DNA of 64,000 nucleotides from Pseudomonas putida (lineage in GTDB: Bacteria > Pseudomonadota > Gammaproteobacteria > Pseudomonadales > Pseudomonadaceae). Positions 18,625-27,472 of the stretch are shown here, piece by piece (the stretch's first letter is position 1; the number at the start of each line of letters is the position of its first letter). The stretch spans positions 3,167,501-3,231,500 of the forward strand of contig CP047152.1 of NCBI GenBank assembly GCA_041879295.1, read 5' to 3'. Below the pieces are notes generated by a model. It made no database searches. It was not told the DNA's origin and saw only the letters and a list, made by a program, of their open reading frames with translations. The translations under genes and the position numbers were made by a program.

Positions 18625-19975
18625 TTCGTTATAATCCGGGGCATGATTTCCATGCCCGAAGACCTTCCCGATGACCCCGTACTGCTCAAGCAGATGCTTG
18701 CGCAGTTATTGATGGAGCGCACGGTCGATAAGGGCCAGATCGTCGATCTCAAAGAGCAGGTCAAGCTACTGCGCGACCGTCTGTTCAGTCGCAAGTCCGA
18801 GCAGACCGTTGAAACCAACACGCCGCAGCTCGCGTTGTTCAACGAACCGGAAAGCCTGTCGATACCTCCGGTCGATGACGACGAAGAAGTGGTCGCGCCA
18901 ACACTGCGTCGTGGCAAGCGCAAACCGCTGTCCGCTGACCTGCCGCGCATTGAAGTCATCCACGAACTGCCCGAACACGAGCAGGCCTGTGCCTGTGGTT
19001 GCCGCAAACACGTGATCGGTGAAGAAACCAGCGAGCAGCTGGATATCGTGCCGATGCAGATCCGGGTGCTCAAACACATCCGTAAAATTTACGGTTGCCG
19101 TGGTTGTGAAGCCGCTCCGGTCACCGCTGACAAACCCGCACAGTTGATCGAGAAGAGCATGGCCAGCCCGAGCGTGCTGGCCATGCTGTTGGCCACCAAG
19201 TATGTCGATGGCTTGCCGCTGCACCGTTTTGAAACGGTGCTGAGCCGACACGGTATCGAGATTCCGCGCCAGACTTTGGCGCGCTGGGTGATTCAGTGCG
19301 GTGAGCACCTGCAACCACTGCTGAATCTGATGCGCGACCGGTTGCTGGAAAGCCCGGTCATCCATTGCGATGAAACCCGCGTCCAAGTTCTTAAAGAACC
19401 GGATCGAGACCCGACCAGCCAATCCTGGATGTGGGTGCAAGCCAGTGGGCCACCGGATCGGAAAGTCGTGCTGTTCGACTACACCTCCAGCCGTGCGCAG
19501 GAGGTGCCGTTGCGCTTGCTGGAAAGTTATCGCGGCTATGTGATGACGGACGATTACGCCGGCTACAACGCCTTGGCGTTGCAGCCGGGTGTCGAACGAT
19601 TGGCGTGCATGGCGCATGCGCGTCGCAAGTTTGTTGAAGCTCAGAAAGTGCAGCCCAAGGGCAAAGCCGGACGCGCGGATATGGCGCTGTCATTGATCAA
19701 TAAGCTATATGGCATTGAGCGTGAACTGAAGGACGCCAGTGATGAGCAGCGATTGACTGGCCGGCAGGAGAAGAGCCTGCCGATCCTGGGGCAGTTGAAA
19801 AGTTGGCTGGACAAAACGCAGCCACATGTGACGTCGCAAAGTGTGCTCGGCAAGGCGGTGAATTACCTGGCGAGCAATTGGAGTCGGCTGGAGCGTTATG
19901 TGGAGGCTGGGTATTTGCCGATCGACAATAACCCGGCAGAGCGCGCAATAAAGCCATTTGTGATTGGCCGCAAAG

Positions 19976-21066
19976 GGCGGTCTCAGTGACCAAGTGCAAC
20001 ACCCGAGGTAAGGTGCTGCATGACTACTCACTACACCCACTTGACCATCGAAGAGCGCGTAACGCTAATGATCATGCGTATGCAAGGCGCCTCGCTGCGA
20101 GCCATCGCCCAAGTTCTTGGGCGCCAACCCAGCACGCTGAGTCGAGAGGTGCGGCGCCAGTCGCAGCCTGGGCACTATGACGCCAGCACTGCCGGTGCTC
20201 GAGCCCGTGCCCTCAGACACGTCCCGAGGCGCAGCAAGCTTCTTGCCCCTGGTTCTGAACTGTTCCAGGTCGTACACAGCATGTTAGCCAAGGGCTGGTC
20301 TCCTCAGCAAATTGCCGCCAGACTCAAGGACTACTGGCCTGATAATCCTGAGCGGCATGTGAGTCACGAAACGATCTACCTGACAATCTATGCATACCCA
20401 CGCGGCGAGCTTAAGCGTCAACTCATTGGTTACCTGCGCCAGGGCGGCAGCAAGCGGCGTACTCGCAGCACTGCGCCAGCTCGGCGCGAGCGCTATCCAG
20501 CTGAACAGAATATTCGCTACCGGCCTGAAGAGGTCGAAGGTCGACAAGTGCCAGGTCATTGGGAAAGCGACCTGATCATGGGCGCGAACAATCGCTCGGC
20601 AGTAGCGACGATGGTCGAGCGCACGAGCCGTTTCGTGATCCTGGCCAAGTTGGATGCGCCCACCGCAGACGCCGCGCTAGAGGGGATGACGCGAGAACTT
20701 TCGCGGATGGCACCGGCGCTGCTGAAAACCATGACCCATGACCAAGGCAGCGAGATGGCCAAGCATCAAGAGCTGACAGCTCGTACGGGAATGAAGATCT
20801 ACTTCGCTGACCCGCACAGCCCTTGGCAAAGAGGCAGCAACGAGAACACGAACGGCCTGCTCCGGCAGTACTTACCCAAGGGCACCGATTTGTCGCTGGT
20901 TAGCCAGGAGCGGCTGGACGAGATTGCCGACTTGCTCAACACCCGACCTCGTCAGACATTGGGCTGGAAATTCCCTGTTGAAGTGTTGACGGATCATCTG
21001 CAACTGCTGGCAACCAATCGGCTCAACATTATCAACTGACTGTTGCACTTGGAACCTGAGGCCGCC
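19976..21066 (+). mobile_element. IS30-family element inserted in IS66 copy B
   Basis: A 1091 bp element with ends GGCGGTCTCAGTGACCAAGT and, at the right, the complement of GGCGGCCTCAGGTTCCAAGT; inverted repeats extend about 26 bases with a few mismatches. A 3 bp target duplication AAG is present at 19973-19975 and 21067-21069. One transposase gene fills the element. The intact TSD and open gene make this the most recent visible insertion in the window. Confidence 0.92.
20020..21039 (+). CDS. IS30-family transposase
   Basis: 339 residues. The N-terminal helix-turn-helix reads YTHLTIEERVTLMIMRMQG and LRAIAQVLGRQPSTLSREV, as in IS30-type enzymes. The DDE core shows PGHWESDLIMGANNRSAV (first Asp), MTHDQGSEMAKHQEL (second Asp) and DPHSPWQRGSNENTNGLLRQ (Glu at NEN). 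All catalytic residues are visible and the frame is uninterrupted, so it is probably functional. Start: ATG at 20020, preceded by GAGGTAAGG about 9 bases upstream. Confidence 0.94.
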   Translation: MTTHYTHLTIEERVTLMIMRMQGASLRAIAQVLGRQPSTLSREVRRQSQPGHYDASTAGARARALRHVPRRSKLLAPGSELFQVVHSMLAKGWSPQQIAARLKDYWPDNPERHVSHETIYLTIYAYPRGELKRQLIGYLRQGGSKRRTRSTAPARRERYPAEQNIRYRPEEVEGRQVPGHWESDLIMGANNRSAVATMVERTSRFVILAKLDAPTADAALEGMTRELSRMAPALLKTMTHDQGSEMAKHQELTARTGMKIYFADPHSPWQRGSNENTNGLLRQYLPKGTDLSLVSQERLDEIADLLNTRPRQTLGWKFPVEVLTDHLQLLATNRLNIIN

Positions 21067-21311
21067 AAGCCTGGCTGTTCAGCGACACGCCCAAGGGTGC
21101 CGCCGCCAGTGCTCAGCTCTACAGTTTAGTCGAGACCGCCAAGATCAACGGCCAGGAGCCCTATACGTGGCTGCGCCACGTACTGGAGCGGCTGCCCCAT
21201 GCGCAGTCGGTGGCAGATTATGAAGCGCTGTTGCCGTGGAACGGTTCACCGGAAATGCCACGTTAAACGATGGCCTCACCTTGCGGTAGGTGGGGTTCAT
21301 GGATCGCTTAC

Positions 21312-21590
21312 GTAGCGAACCCGTTGGCCCTTGGCTTCCTGGCGGCTGCCCGGCAGGCCACGGGCGGTGCGCATCAGGCGGGTGGTCTGGCCCTTGCCGT
21401 CGGTGTGGCTGAACACTTGGCCGTAGATGTTGTCAGTGAAAGTCTCCTTGATCTATTTCGGAAGAGCGATGCGTAGAACTTCACCGTCCGGCTTGTACTC
21501 CAGACAGGTGGTTTAGTTCGGCGCACCGGTCACTGATACCAGATACCGGCGCTCGTCGTAGCGATAGTAAGTGCTCTTACCAGAACAGCC
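21312..21590 (-). pseudogene. Rhs core fragment with stops
   Basis: A degraded copy of the Rhs segment from GKSTYYRYDER to AKGQRVRY. It differs from other copies more than they differ from each other, with in-frame stops near the TLERKPDGE block and the HPDGT block. Its left edge is cut by the IS66-B right end. In gene order it is distal to the Rhs sequence on the other side of the IS, so it belongs to a different Rhs copy. Confidence 0.8.
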
Positions 21591-21691
21591 TCGACGGAGA
21601 CTTCCAATTGCGCCATCATACATCTTTATCAATCAAAACAATTAGAGACATAAAAGTTTATCACCCATAATAATATCTATCAACATAAGAG

Positions 21692-22141
21692 TCAGCCAAG
21701 TTCAAAATAAAATTCAATGAAACTATTGAAGTTGCCCCACTGCGGGCGGAGTCGCCCCGCTTTGAAAGCTTCCAACCTCTCACCAAGGGAAATTTCAAGC
21801 ACCTCTCCAGTCCTGGAATTATAGTAATATCCACTTTCACCCTCAAAGCTATCCAGGGGTATGTAATCAAGACTCAGGCCTAGGGTGTCATGGGTGCGTT
21901 TCAGCGCGAGATCAAACTTGGTATTTTTAGAGAACCAACCAAGCTGATAGAGCTCATGTCCTCCCGAGGAAAATGTGGGGCCATCTTCAGCATGCAAGTA
22001 AAATTCAGCACAATCCGACCCTATATCAACTCCTAATTTAACTAGTTCAGCCTCGTAATCTGCGCTAGCATCATCATACCACCAGCCCTTTTGGCGGCAA
22101 AAATTTTTAACCTTATCCGATAGCATATTTGAATCATCCAC
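21692..22141 (-). CDS. Immunity protein for the intact Rhs, SUKH-like
   Basis: 149 acidic residues, soluble. It contains GHELYQLGWFSKN, a middle SFEGESGYYYNSRTGEVLE beta region and a C-terminal NFNSFIEFYFELG helix, compatible with the SMI1/KNR4 (SUKH) superfamily, though the N-terminal motif is weak. The GTG at 22141 overlaps the Rhs stop TGA (22134-22136) by 8 bases; an ATG at 22126 is the alternative start. Overlap with the toxin gene and transcription in the same direction make it the cognate immunity to the LHH nuclease tip. Confidence 0.7.
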   Translation of the reverse strand: MDDSNMLSDKVKNFCRQKGWWYDDASADYEAELVKLGVDIGSDCAEFYLHAEDGPTFSSGGHELYQLGWFSKNTKFDLALKRTHDTLGLSLDYIPLDSFEGESGYYYNSRTGEVLEISLGERLEAFKAGRLRPQWGNFNSFIEFYFELG

Positions 22142-25100
22142 AAGTTAATTTACTTGAACGAATATTTTTTTCCGCCTGCGCTCTCGACATCCAGTAACTT
22201 TCTCTGTCGCCATTAAAGATAGCGCGATCTACTGGATTATGTGGATGCTGCCCCGGCAGATGAGGGTGAAGCGCGTTTGTCCTTCCGTATGTCTGATGCG
22301 TATCTGCTGATAACTCAAAGAGCGAACCAAGTGCATCCTGTTTAGAATGATGCAAATTAAGCTGAGAGTAACTACCGTTTTTCACCACAAAAGGGCTTTT
22401 ACCCTCCGACGCTAAATCAAGATTTGTTTTGATACCTTCGCGAGTATTAACTGGCAAGTCCCAGTCAATTTTCTGCTGAAAAACGGTGTGAGTGCTACCG
22501 GACGGAGCGGTGAACGTTGAGCTCGTGAAGAACCCTGCCAAGCCATAAGGGTCTATCCAGCTTATCGAGTTCACAGCATAACGATAGAGATTGAACCCTC
22601 CCGCCAATCCAATCGGATCTTGGGTAACAAACCGCCCTATACCGGCATCGTAGTATCTAAATGTATTGTAGATTAGATTTGATTCGTCATCAAAATATTG
22701 CCCCTGGAACCTCAGATTCTGCTCGACTTCATTGACCGCCAGTTGCTCAATCGCTCCCCATGACCGATAGGTCGCCTGCCAAACGATCTCGCCCTCGCTA
22801 TTGGTCAGCTCGATCGGCGTACCGATCTGATCGGTATGGAAGTAATAAAGCTTTTGCTCCTCCCCTTCAGCCTGATCGACTCGCGCCAGCGGCGCATAGC
22901 TACCCGGCTCATACAGGTACAAACTGCTCTGTCCCGGCACCTCCTCCTGCAACATCCGCAGCCCTTGCCAAAGAAAGCGTTTCTGCTCGACCTTGCCATT
23001 GATCTCCGACTGCTTGGCCACCCGCCGTCCGAGGCTGTCGTACCGGTACTCGCCTCGGCTTTCCAGCTTGCCGTTAACCAACGTCTCCGCCCGCACCAGC
23101 CGGTTCTCGCAGTCATAGCTGAAGTGCTGCAGCTTGCTGTGCCCCGAGCGCTTCTCGATCAGGTTGCCCCACGGGTCGTAGCGATACTCCTGATCCCGCC
23201 ACTGTTTGATCCGGTTGTCCTTGACCTTGTCGAACTGCCGCGCATTGAAGTCCAGGCGGTTGGCTGCCGGGTCGTAGCGGAACTCCTCGCTGCCGATCAA
23301 CGAGCCGGTATCGCGGCTGCGCAACTGGCCATTGGCTTCGTATTCGTACTTGATCTCGCCGCGTAGCTTGTCGAGGGTACGCACCAGTTCACCGGCCGGG
23401 TCGTACTGGTAACGGCGATGGATCGGGTTGTAGGCGTGCTCGACCAGCAACGAGGTATTGATGCCGGTGTTGTGCACCTGCGAAAGCTTGTCGGCCGGCA
23501 AGGTCGAGGCAAACTGCCAGGCCTTGCGCCCCATGGCGTCATAACCGAAGCAACTGGTGAGCTTGCCTTGAGTGCGGTACACCTCACGGTGCAGGTCATC
23601 GCGCTCCATGTCACTGATGACCTGGCCGTCCAGGTTCAACTGGTGCAGGTGCCCACTGCCGTAGTACAGGTGGTTGACCTTGCGGCCATCCGGCAGGGTC
23701 AGCGTGGTTAGGTTGCTGAGTGGGTCGTACTCGTAGGCTAGCGTCCCATCGGGGGTGATTTCTTGGGTCAGCCGGCCGAGCAGATCGTAGGTGTACTCAA
23801 GCTTTTCTTCCGTGATCCCAAGCTGCTTGCCGATCTCGGTTGGTTGCCGCTCGATGCTCAGCAAGCGGTCACCGTCGTCGTATGCGAATGTCTGGCTCGC
23901 ATCACGATTGATCTTGGCGACCAAGCGGCCAATGGCATCACGCTCGAACAGCGTATGGCGCTCTGGCCGTTCGGCATTGTCGCCATAGCCAATCTCATCC
24001 AGTCGTGTGAGATGGCCACCGACGTTGTAGCTGAAACGTCGGGTCAGGTTATCTACCCGCACTTCTTCGCTCAGCCGGTCCGAAGCGTCGTAGCCAAAGC
24101 TGTACGTGGCGTTGTTTTCGTTGACCAGCGCGGTCAGGCGAATGGCCTTGTCGTACTCGTAGCGAACCCGCTGGCCCTTGGCATCCTGACGGCTGCTCGG
24201 CAGGCCACGGGCCGTGCGCATCAGGCGGGTGGTCTGGCCCTTGCCGTCGGTGTGGCTGAGCACCTGACCGTAGACGTTGTAGGTGAAGGTTTCCGTGGTG
24301 CCGTCCGGGTGGCTGATGCGCAGCACTTCACCGTCGGGCTTGCGCTCCAGCGTGGTGGTCTGGTTTAGCGCGTCCGTTACCGCGACCAGGTGCTGGCGCT
24401 CGTCATAGCGGTAGTACGTGCTCTTGCCCGAGCAGTCCTGGTAGCGCTCGACCTGGGCCAGGGTGTTCCACCACAGGTACTTGGACTTGTAGGTCGCATC
24501 GATGATGGTGTGCGGCAGGCCGTCATCGCTGTTCAGGTACTCGGTCATCTGGCCGAGGGTATCGAATTCGGCGAGCAGGTTGCCCTTGTCGTCGTAACGC
24601 GCTCGCCAGGTGCTGCCATCCGGGTAGCTGACCTGGGTCACCAGCGTGGTCAGGTGGTGATATTCGTAGGTGGTCTTGCGGCCCAGCGGATCGGTCTCTT
24701 CGAGCAAGCGGGAGAATTCGTCGTACTTGAATTGCAGGCGGTTACCGTCCGGCAAGGTCAGGCCGACCATGTTCCCCTGCTCGTCCAGTTCGATGGCATA
24801 GCGTTCGCCACCGTAGTCGCGGCTGGCGACCACGCGGTGATCGGCGTTGTACTGCACTTCCAGCTCGCGGCCGAGCACGTCGGTGGCCCAGCTGGTGCGG
24901 CTATCGAGATCGTAGCGGAAGTGGTAGTGCTCGCCGTCGCTGGTCCAGTGTTCGACCACGCGTGGCTTGTCGCCCTGGGTTTGCCAACGGTAGTGGCAGC
25001 CCAGCCCCAGCGCGTTGCTGTGGGTCACCATCAGGCCGTCTGCGTAGCTGAAGCTGCGCACGGTGTCGCCGTTGCGGTTGATCACCGCGCTCAGCTGGCC

Positions 25101-26363
25101 GTGTTCGTCGTAGCGGTACTGGGTAAGCGTTTCCACCGCTTCGTTGTTCACCACGCGCTTGATGTCGGTCAGGCGACCCAGCGGGTTATCGTAGTGCAGG
25201 TGCACGCGGGTGCCGCCGGTGGCGCTGATGTCGGTCAGTGTGCCGTCGGGCGTGCGGGTGAAGTGCAGGAAGTGGCCGAGGACGTTCTCGATTCGCTGCA
25301 GCGGTACTTCGGTGTTGGTGTCTGGCACTTCGCCGAAGTAGAAGAACAGGTTATCGAGGGTCTGCAGGATGTAGTGGCCGCCCTCGGTGCACACCAGGTA
25401 CACCTGCTCGTGCGGGTTGTAGATGCGCTGCCCCGGTTGCAGGGTCACGAACGGGACTTCGCGGCCCTGGTTGTCGGTGAGGTAGATGAATGCCCCCTGG
25501 CGGCGCAGGCTCTGCTCCCAGGGCAGCACCCAGCCGCGGCCGAGTACGCTGTCGACCGTCAGGTCGCTGGCGTAGAAGCGCGACCACTCGATCGGCATCA
25601 GGCCCGGCAGGCTGAAGTCGATTTCATCGGGGATCAGCTTGCGGCCCGTCGTGAGGTCGACGGGGTTGCCGACCAGGCCGCCGATAGCCTTGCGGGCCAC
25701 GGGTTCGACCACGTAACGGCTGGCCACCTCACCGGCGACGAAGCCGGCCGTGAACTTCAGGGCGCAAGGCATGACGGCTTTCATGCCGGCCTGGGTACCC
25801 GCCTTGATCAGCTGGGCGATACCGCCTGCGGCACCGGCGATGGCCATCAGTACATCCACGGTGGTGCGCAGCCACTCCGGGACTTCATCGTCCACGGGCA
25901 GGTAACGGTAGGTGCCGCCGCCGATGATGACGTTGTCCGAACCACCGGAAATGGTGGCGCCGCAGGTCAGCTTGTCGCCCTTGCGCGCGGCGGCGACGCT
26001 GTTGATGAAGACGTTGGTCGAGCCTTCGGCAATCTGCACCGGCCCCGGGTGCTTGTCGCAGGCACCGATGCTTTTTTCGACGTGGGCGGCCTTGCGGCTG
26101 TTGATGAACACGTTGGGTGAGGCAGTGGTTATCGTCCCTGAGGGGGACGAGAACATACTGCCTATCGCCTCTCCGGCGGCAGTCAGCAAGCTGCCCCCGA
26201 TGCCGGCTGCGAGGCCGGCCAGCAAGGCCACGCCGAACCCGCAGGTGAACGTGGCGATGGCCACCGTGGCCACCAGCGCAATCCCCAGGGCGGCCCCGAT
26301 CAGGAAGCCCCCCAGCGCGCTGGTGTGCGATATCTCGTCGCCGAACCTGGCCGCTTCGAACAT
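22134..26363 (-). CDS. rhs: Intact class II prePAAR Rhs effector with LHH nuclease tip
   Basis: 1409 residues. A prePAAR motif (AARFGDEISHT, residues 4-14) is followed by a first hydrophobic region (about 17-70), a PAAR domain (about 78-152), a second hydrophobic region (about 165-215), an N-terminal processing segment (VEPVARKAIGGLVGNPV), YD repeats, and the closing motifs DPIGLAGGFNLYRY and WIDPYGLAG. The 132-residue tip (about 1278-1409) has LNLHHSKQDALGSLFEL, a TH, then LHPHLPGQ and DRESYWMSRAQAE: the LHH type of HNH/Endo VII nuclease. In this family the closing aspartates self-cleave and free the toxin inside the Rhs cocoon; PAAR caps VgrG. Two Eag genes and vgrG lie upstream, immunity downstream. 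It is the only complete Rhs in the window. Confidence 0.93.
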   Translation of the reverse strand: MFEAARFGDEISHTSALGGFLIGAALGIALVATVAIATFTCGFGVALLAGLAAGIGGSLLTAAGEAIGSMFSSPSGTITTASPNVFINSRKAAHVEKSIGACDKHPGPVQIAEGSTNVFINSVAAARKGDKLTCGATISGGSDNVIIGGGTYRYLPVDDEVPEWLRTTVDVLMAIAGAAGGIAQLIKAGTQAGMKAVMPCALKFTAGFVAGEVASRYVVEPVARKAIGGLVGNPVDLTTGRKLIPDEIDFSLPGLMPIEWSRFYASDLTVDSVLGRGWVLPWEQSLRRQGAFIYLTDNQGREVPFVTLQPGQRIYNPHEQVYLVCTEGGHYILQTLDNLFFYFGEVPDTNTEVPLQRIENVLGHFLHFTRTPDGTLTDISATGGTRVHLHYDNPLGRLTDIKRVVNNEAVETLTQYRYDEHGQLSAVINRNGDTVRSFSYADGLMVTHSNALGLGCHYRWQTQGDKPRVVEHWTSDGEHYHFRYDLDSRTSWATDVLGRELEVQYNADHRVVASRDYGGERYAIELDEQGNMVGLTLPDGNRLQFKYDEFSRLLEETDPLGRKTTYEYHHLTTLVTQVSYPDGSTWRARYDDKGNLLAEFDTLGQMTEYLNSDDGLPHTIIDATYKSKYLWWNTLAQVERYQDCSGKSTYYRYDERQHLVAVTDALNQTTTLERKPDGEVLRISHPDGTTETFTYNVYGQVLSHTDGKGQTTRLMRTARGLPSSRQDAKGQRVRYEYDKAIRLTALVNENNATYSFGYDASDRLSEEVRVDNLTRRFSYNVGGHLTRLDEIGYGDNAERPERHTLFERDAIGRLVAKINRDASQTFAYDDGDRLLSIERQPTEIGKQLGITEEKLEYTYDLLGRLTQEITPDGTLAYEYDPLSNLTTLTLPDGRKVNHLYYGSGHLHQLNLDGQVISDMERDDLHREVYRTQGKLTSCFGYDAMGRKAWQFASTLPADKLSQVHNTGINTSLLVEHAYNPIHRRYQYDPAGELVRTLDKLRGEIKYEYEANGQLRSRDTGSLIGSEEFRYDPAANRLDFNARQFDKVKDNRIKQWRDQEYRYDPWGNLIEKRSGHSKLQHFSYDCENRLVRAETLVNGKLESRGEYRYDSLGRRVAKQSEINGKVEQKRFLWQGLRMLQEEVPGQSSLYLYEPGSYAPLARVDQAEGEEQKLYYFHTDQIGTPIELTNSEGEIVWQATYRSWGAIEQLAVNEVEQNLRFQGQYFDDESNLIYNTFRYYDAGIGRFVTQDPIGLAGGFNLYRYAVNSISWIDPYGLAGFFTSSTFTAPSGSTHTVFQQKIDWDLPVNTREGIKTNLDLASEGKSPFVVKNGSYSQLNLHHSKQDALGSLFELSADTHQTYGRTNALHPHLPGQHPHNPVDRAIFNGDRESYWMSRAQAEKNIRSSKLTCG

Positions 26364-26369
26364 GAGGGG

Positions 26370-26837
26370 TTACTCCTGTTCGCCGGACTCGGCGCTGGTT
26401 TCGGACGGGGCACGCGGGGTGAAGCTGGCCAACAGGTTGTCCCAGTCCTGGTTCTGCTGGGCACTGAAGTCGGCCTGTGCAGTGGTGGAGAAGATCAGGG
26501 CACGCCCGGGGCTGATGATGAAGGCGGCCTGGCGCTGGTACAGCGGGCGGCCCTGGTTCATGTAATAGGCGTCGATCTGGATACCGGCAATGGGTGCGGT
26601 AACCGAGAGCGTGACGGCCTTGTTGCCCATGCGGGTGTAGCCGCGCAGCTTGGAGGTGAGCAGCTTGACCTGGCGATCGACATAGGCCTGCAGCGCTTCG
26701 TCCGGCAGCAAGGTGTCACGCGAGATGGTGATGCTCAAGGGTGCTGGAACACTGGCACCCAGGACAAACATGTTGACCGTGCGGTCCTCGAAACCTGCCG
26801 GCAGCGCAATGCCGCCTTCCTGTAGCTCGTAATCCAT
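26370..26837 (-). CDS. DUF1795/DcrB-like Eag chaperone (proximal)
   Basis: 155 residues from ATG 26837 (MDYELQEGGIALPAGFEDRT); AGGA lies about 10 bases upstream. An earlier start at 26891 would place 18 residues inside the upstream gene and is not supported. The pattern LPAGFEDRTVNMFVLG, ISRDTLLPDEALQAYVDRQ, and YYMNQGRPLYQRQAAF is typical of the DUF1795 Eag family. Eag chaperones bind the N-terminal membrane helices of prePAAR effectors in the cytoplasm and help load them onto VgrG. It ends 6 bases before the Rhs start, so the two are co-expressed. Confidence 0.85.
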   Translation of the reverse strand: MDYELQEGGIALPAGFEDRTVNMFVLGASVPAPLSITISRDTLLPDEALQAYVDRQVKLLTSKLRGYTRMGNKAVTLSVTAPIAGIQIDAYYMNQGRPLYQRQAAFIISPGRALIFSTTAQADFSAQQNQDWDNLLASFTPRAPSETSAESGEQE

Positions 26838-26871
26838 GCGATGAAAATTCCTGATAGCGAAAAAATCTGGG

Positions 26872-27462
26872 TCAGCCCTGCGCAAAGCCATCGAGCATGC
26901 GGTCGAACTCGGCCAGCCACTGGCTCAGGCCGGGCTTGCTGGGGTCGATCACGCTGGAGATATCCAGCCATTGCAGCGAATCGCTGCCGGCGATGGGCAC
27001 CAGCGCGCCGACCAGGCGACCGTGCCGAGGCTCGTGGCCGGCATTGAAGTGAAAGTCCACGACCTTGGCCGGGCTCCCAGCCAGGAGGCAATCACGTTGG
27101 CGAATCACGCGCAGTTGCGGGTTCAATTCGCGCAAAGCCTCGACTGCGCTCTGGAACAGTTGCTCCAGCGGCTGCCTGGCGCGCACATCACGGCGGCGGA
27201 TGCTGAGGCTGACCGGCTCGCCTTCATGCTCGAGGGTGGTCTGGATGTCGCGAAAACGAAAGCCGAGCGGAAACTGCAAGGAGAACCCTGCGAAGGTGAA
27301 AGCGCTGGCTACATCCTGCAACACGGCTGGCACCGGTTCCGGTTCCAGCTCGGACACAGGCTCGGGCACATGAGCCGCTTCCGCCAGACTGGCCAGCCGC
27401 GCAGACTCCTCTTGCGCTTCGCGCCTGGCAGAGATGCGGTCGTAGATCGAGGGCTTGTACAT
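26872..27462 (-). CDS. DUF1795/DcrB-like Eag chaperone (distal)
   Basis: 196 residues: a charged, proline/glutamate-rich N-terminal part (about 1-50) and a DUF1795-like domain with FSLQFPLGFRFRDIQTTLEH, LSIRRRDVRARQPLEQLF and VVDFHFNAGHEPRHG. It is a distant paralogue of the gene at 26370. Class II prePAAR effectors have two membrane regions and commonly come with two Eag chaperones, matching the two hydrophobic regions of the adjacent Rhs. It lies between vgrG (stop 27473) and the proximal eag gene in one minus-strand unit. Confidence 0.8.
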   Translation of the reverse strand: MYKPSIYDRISARREAQEESARLASLAEAAHVPEPVSELEPEPVPAVLQDVASAFTFAGFSLQFPLGFRFRDIQTTLEHEGEPVSLSIRRRDVRARQPLEQLFQSAVEALRELNPQLRVIRQRDCLLAGSPAKVVDFHFNAGHEPRHGRLVGALVPIAGSDSLQWLDISSVIDPSKPGLSQWLAEFDRMLDGFAQG

Positions 27463-27472
27463 GAACCTTGCC

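Larger units (their letters stand above)
18643..21266 (+). pseudogene. tnpC: IS66-family transposase TnpC, split by IS30 insertion
   Basis: Codons 1-444 (18643-19975) encode TnpC up to KPFVIGRK, including zinc-finger CACGCRK and the DETRVQVL and [10 protein letters not shown] blocks. The frame then runs into IS30 and stops after GRSQ at 19989. The remaining C-terminus ([20 protein letters not shown] to EMPR) lies at 21070-21266. Precise removal of the IS30 element and one copy of its AAG target duplication would restore the gene. The interruption falls just after the block expected to hold the catalytic Glu, so the enzyme lacks its end domain. Confidence 0.92.
18180..21311 (+). mobile_element. 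IS66-family element, copy B, interrupted by an IS30 element
   Basis: The left end GTAAGCGCTCCATGAACCCC starts at 18180 and the right end GGGGTTCATGGATCGCTTAC finishes at 21311, near-identical to copy A at 8552-10590. It holds tnpB and a tnpC split by IS30 (19976-21066). Flanking octamers are CGGCCAAG and GTAGCGAA, so there is no target duplication. Both flanks are Rhs, but the right flank is from a more distal part of the Rhs than the left, so this is not a simple insertion into one Rhs gene. Confidence 0.85.
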
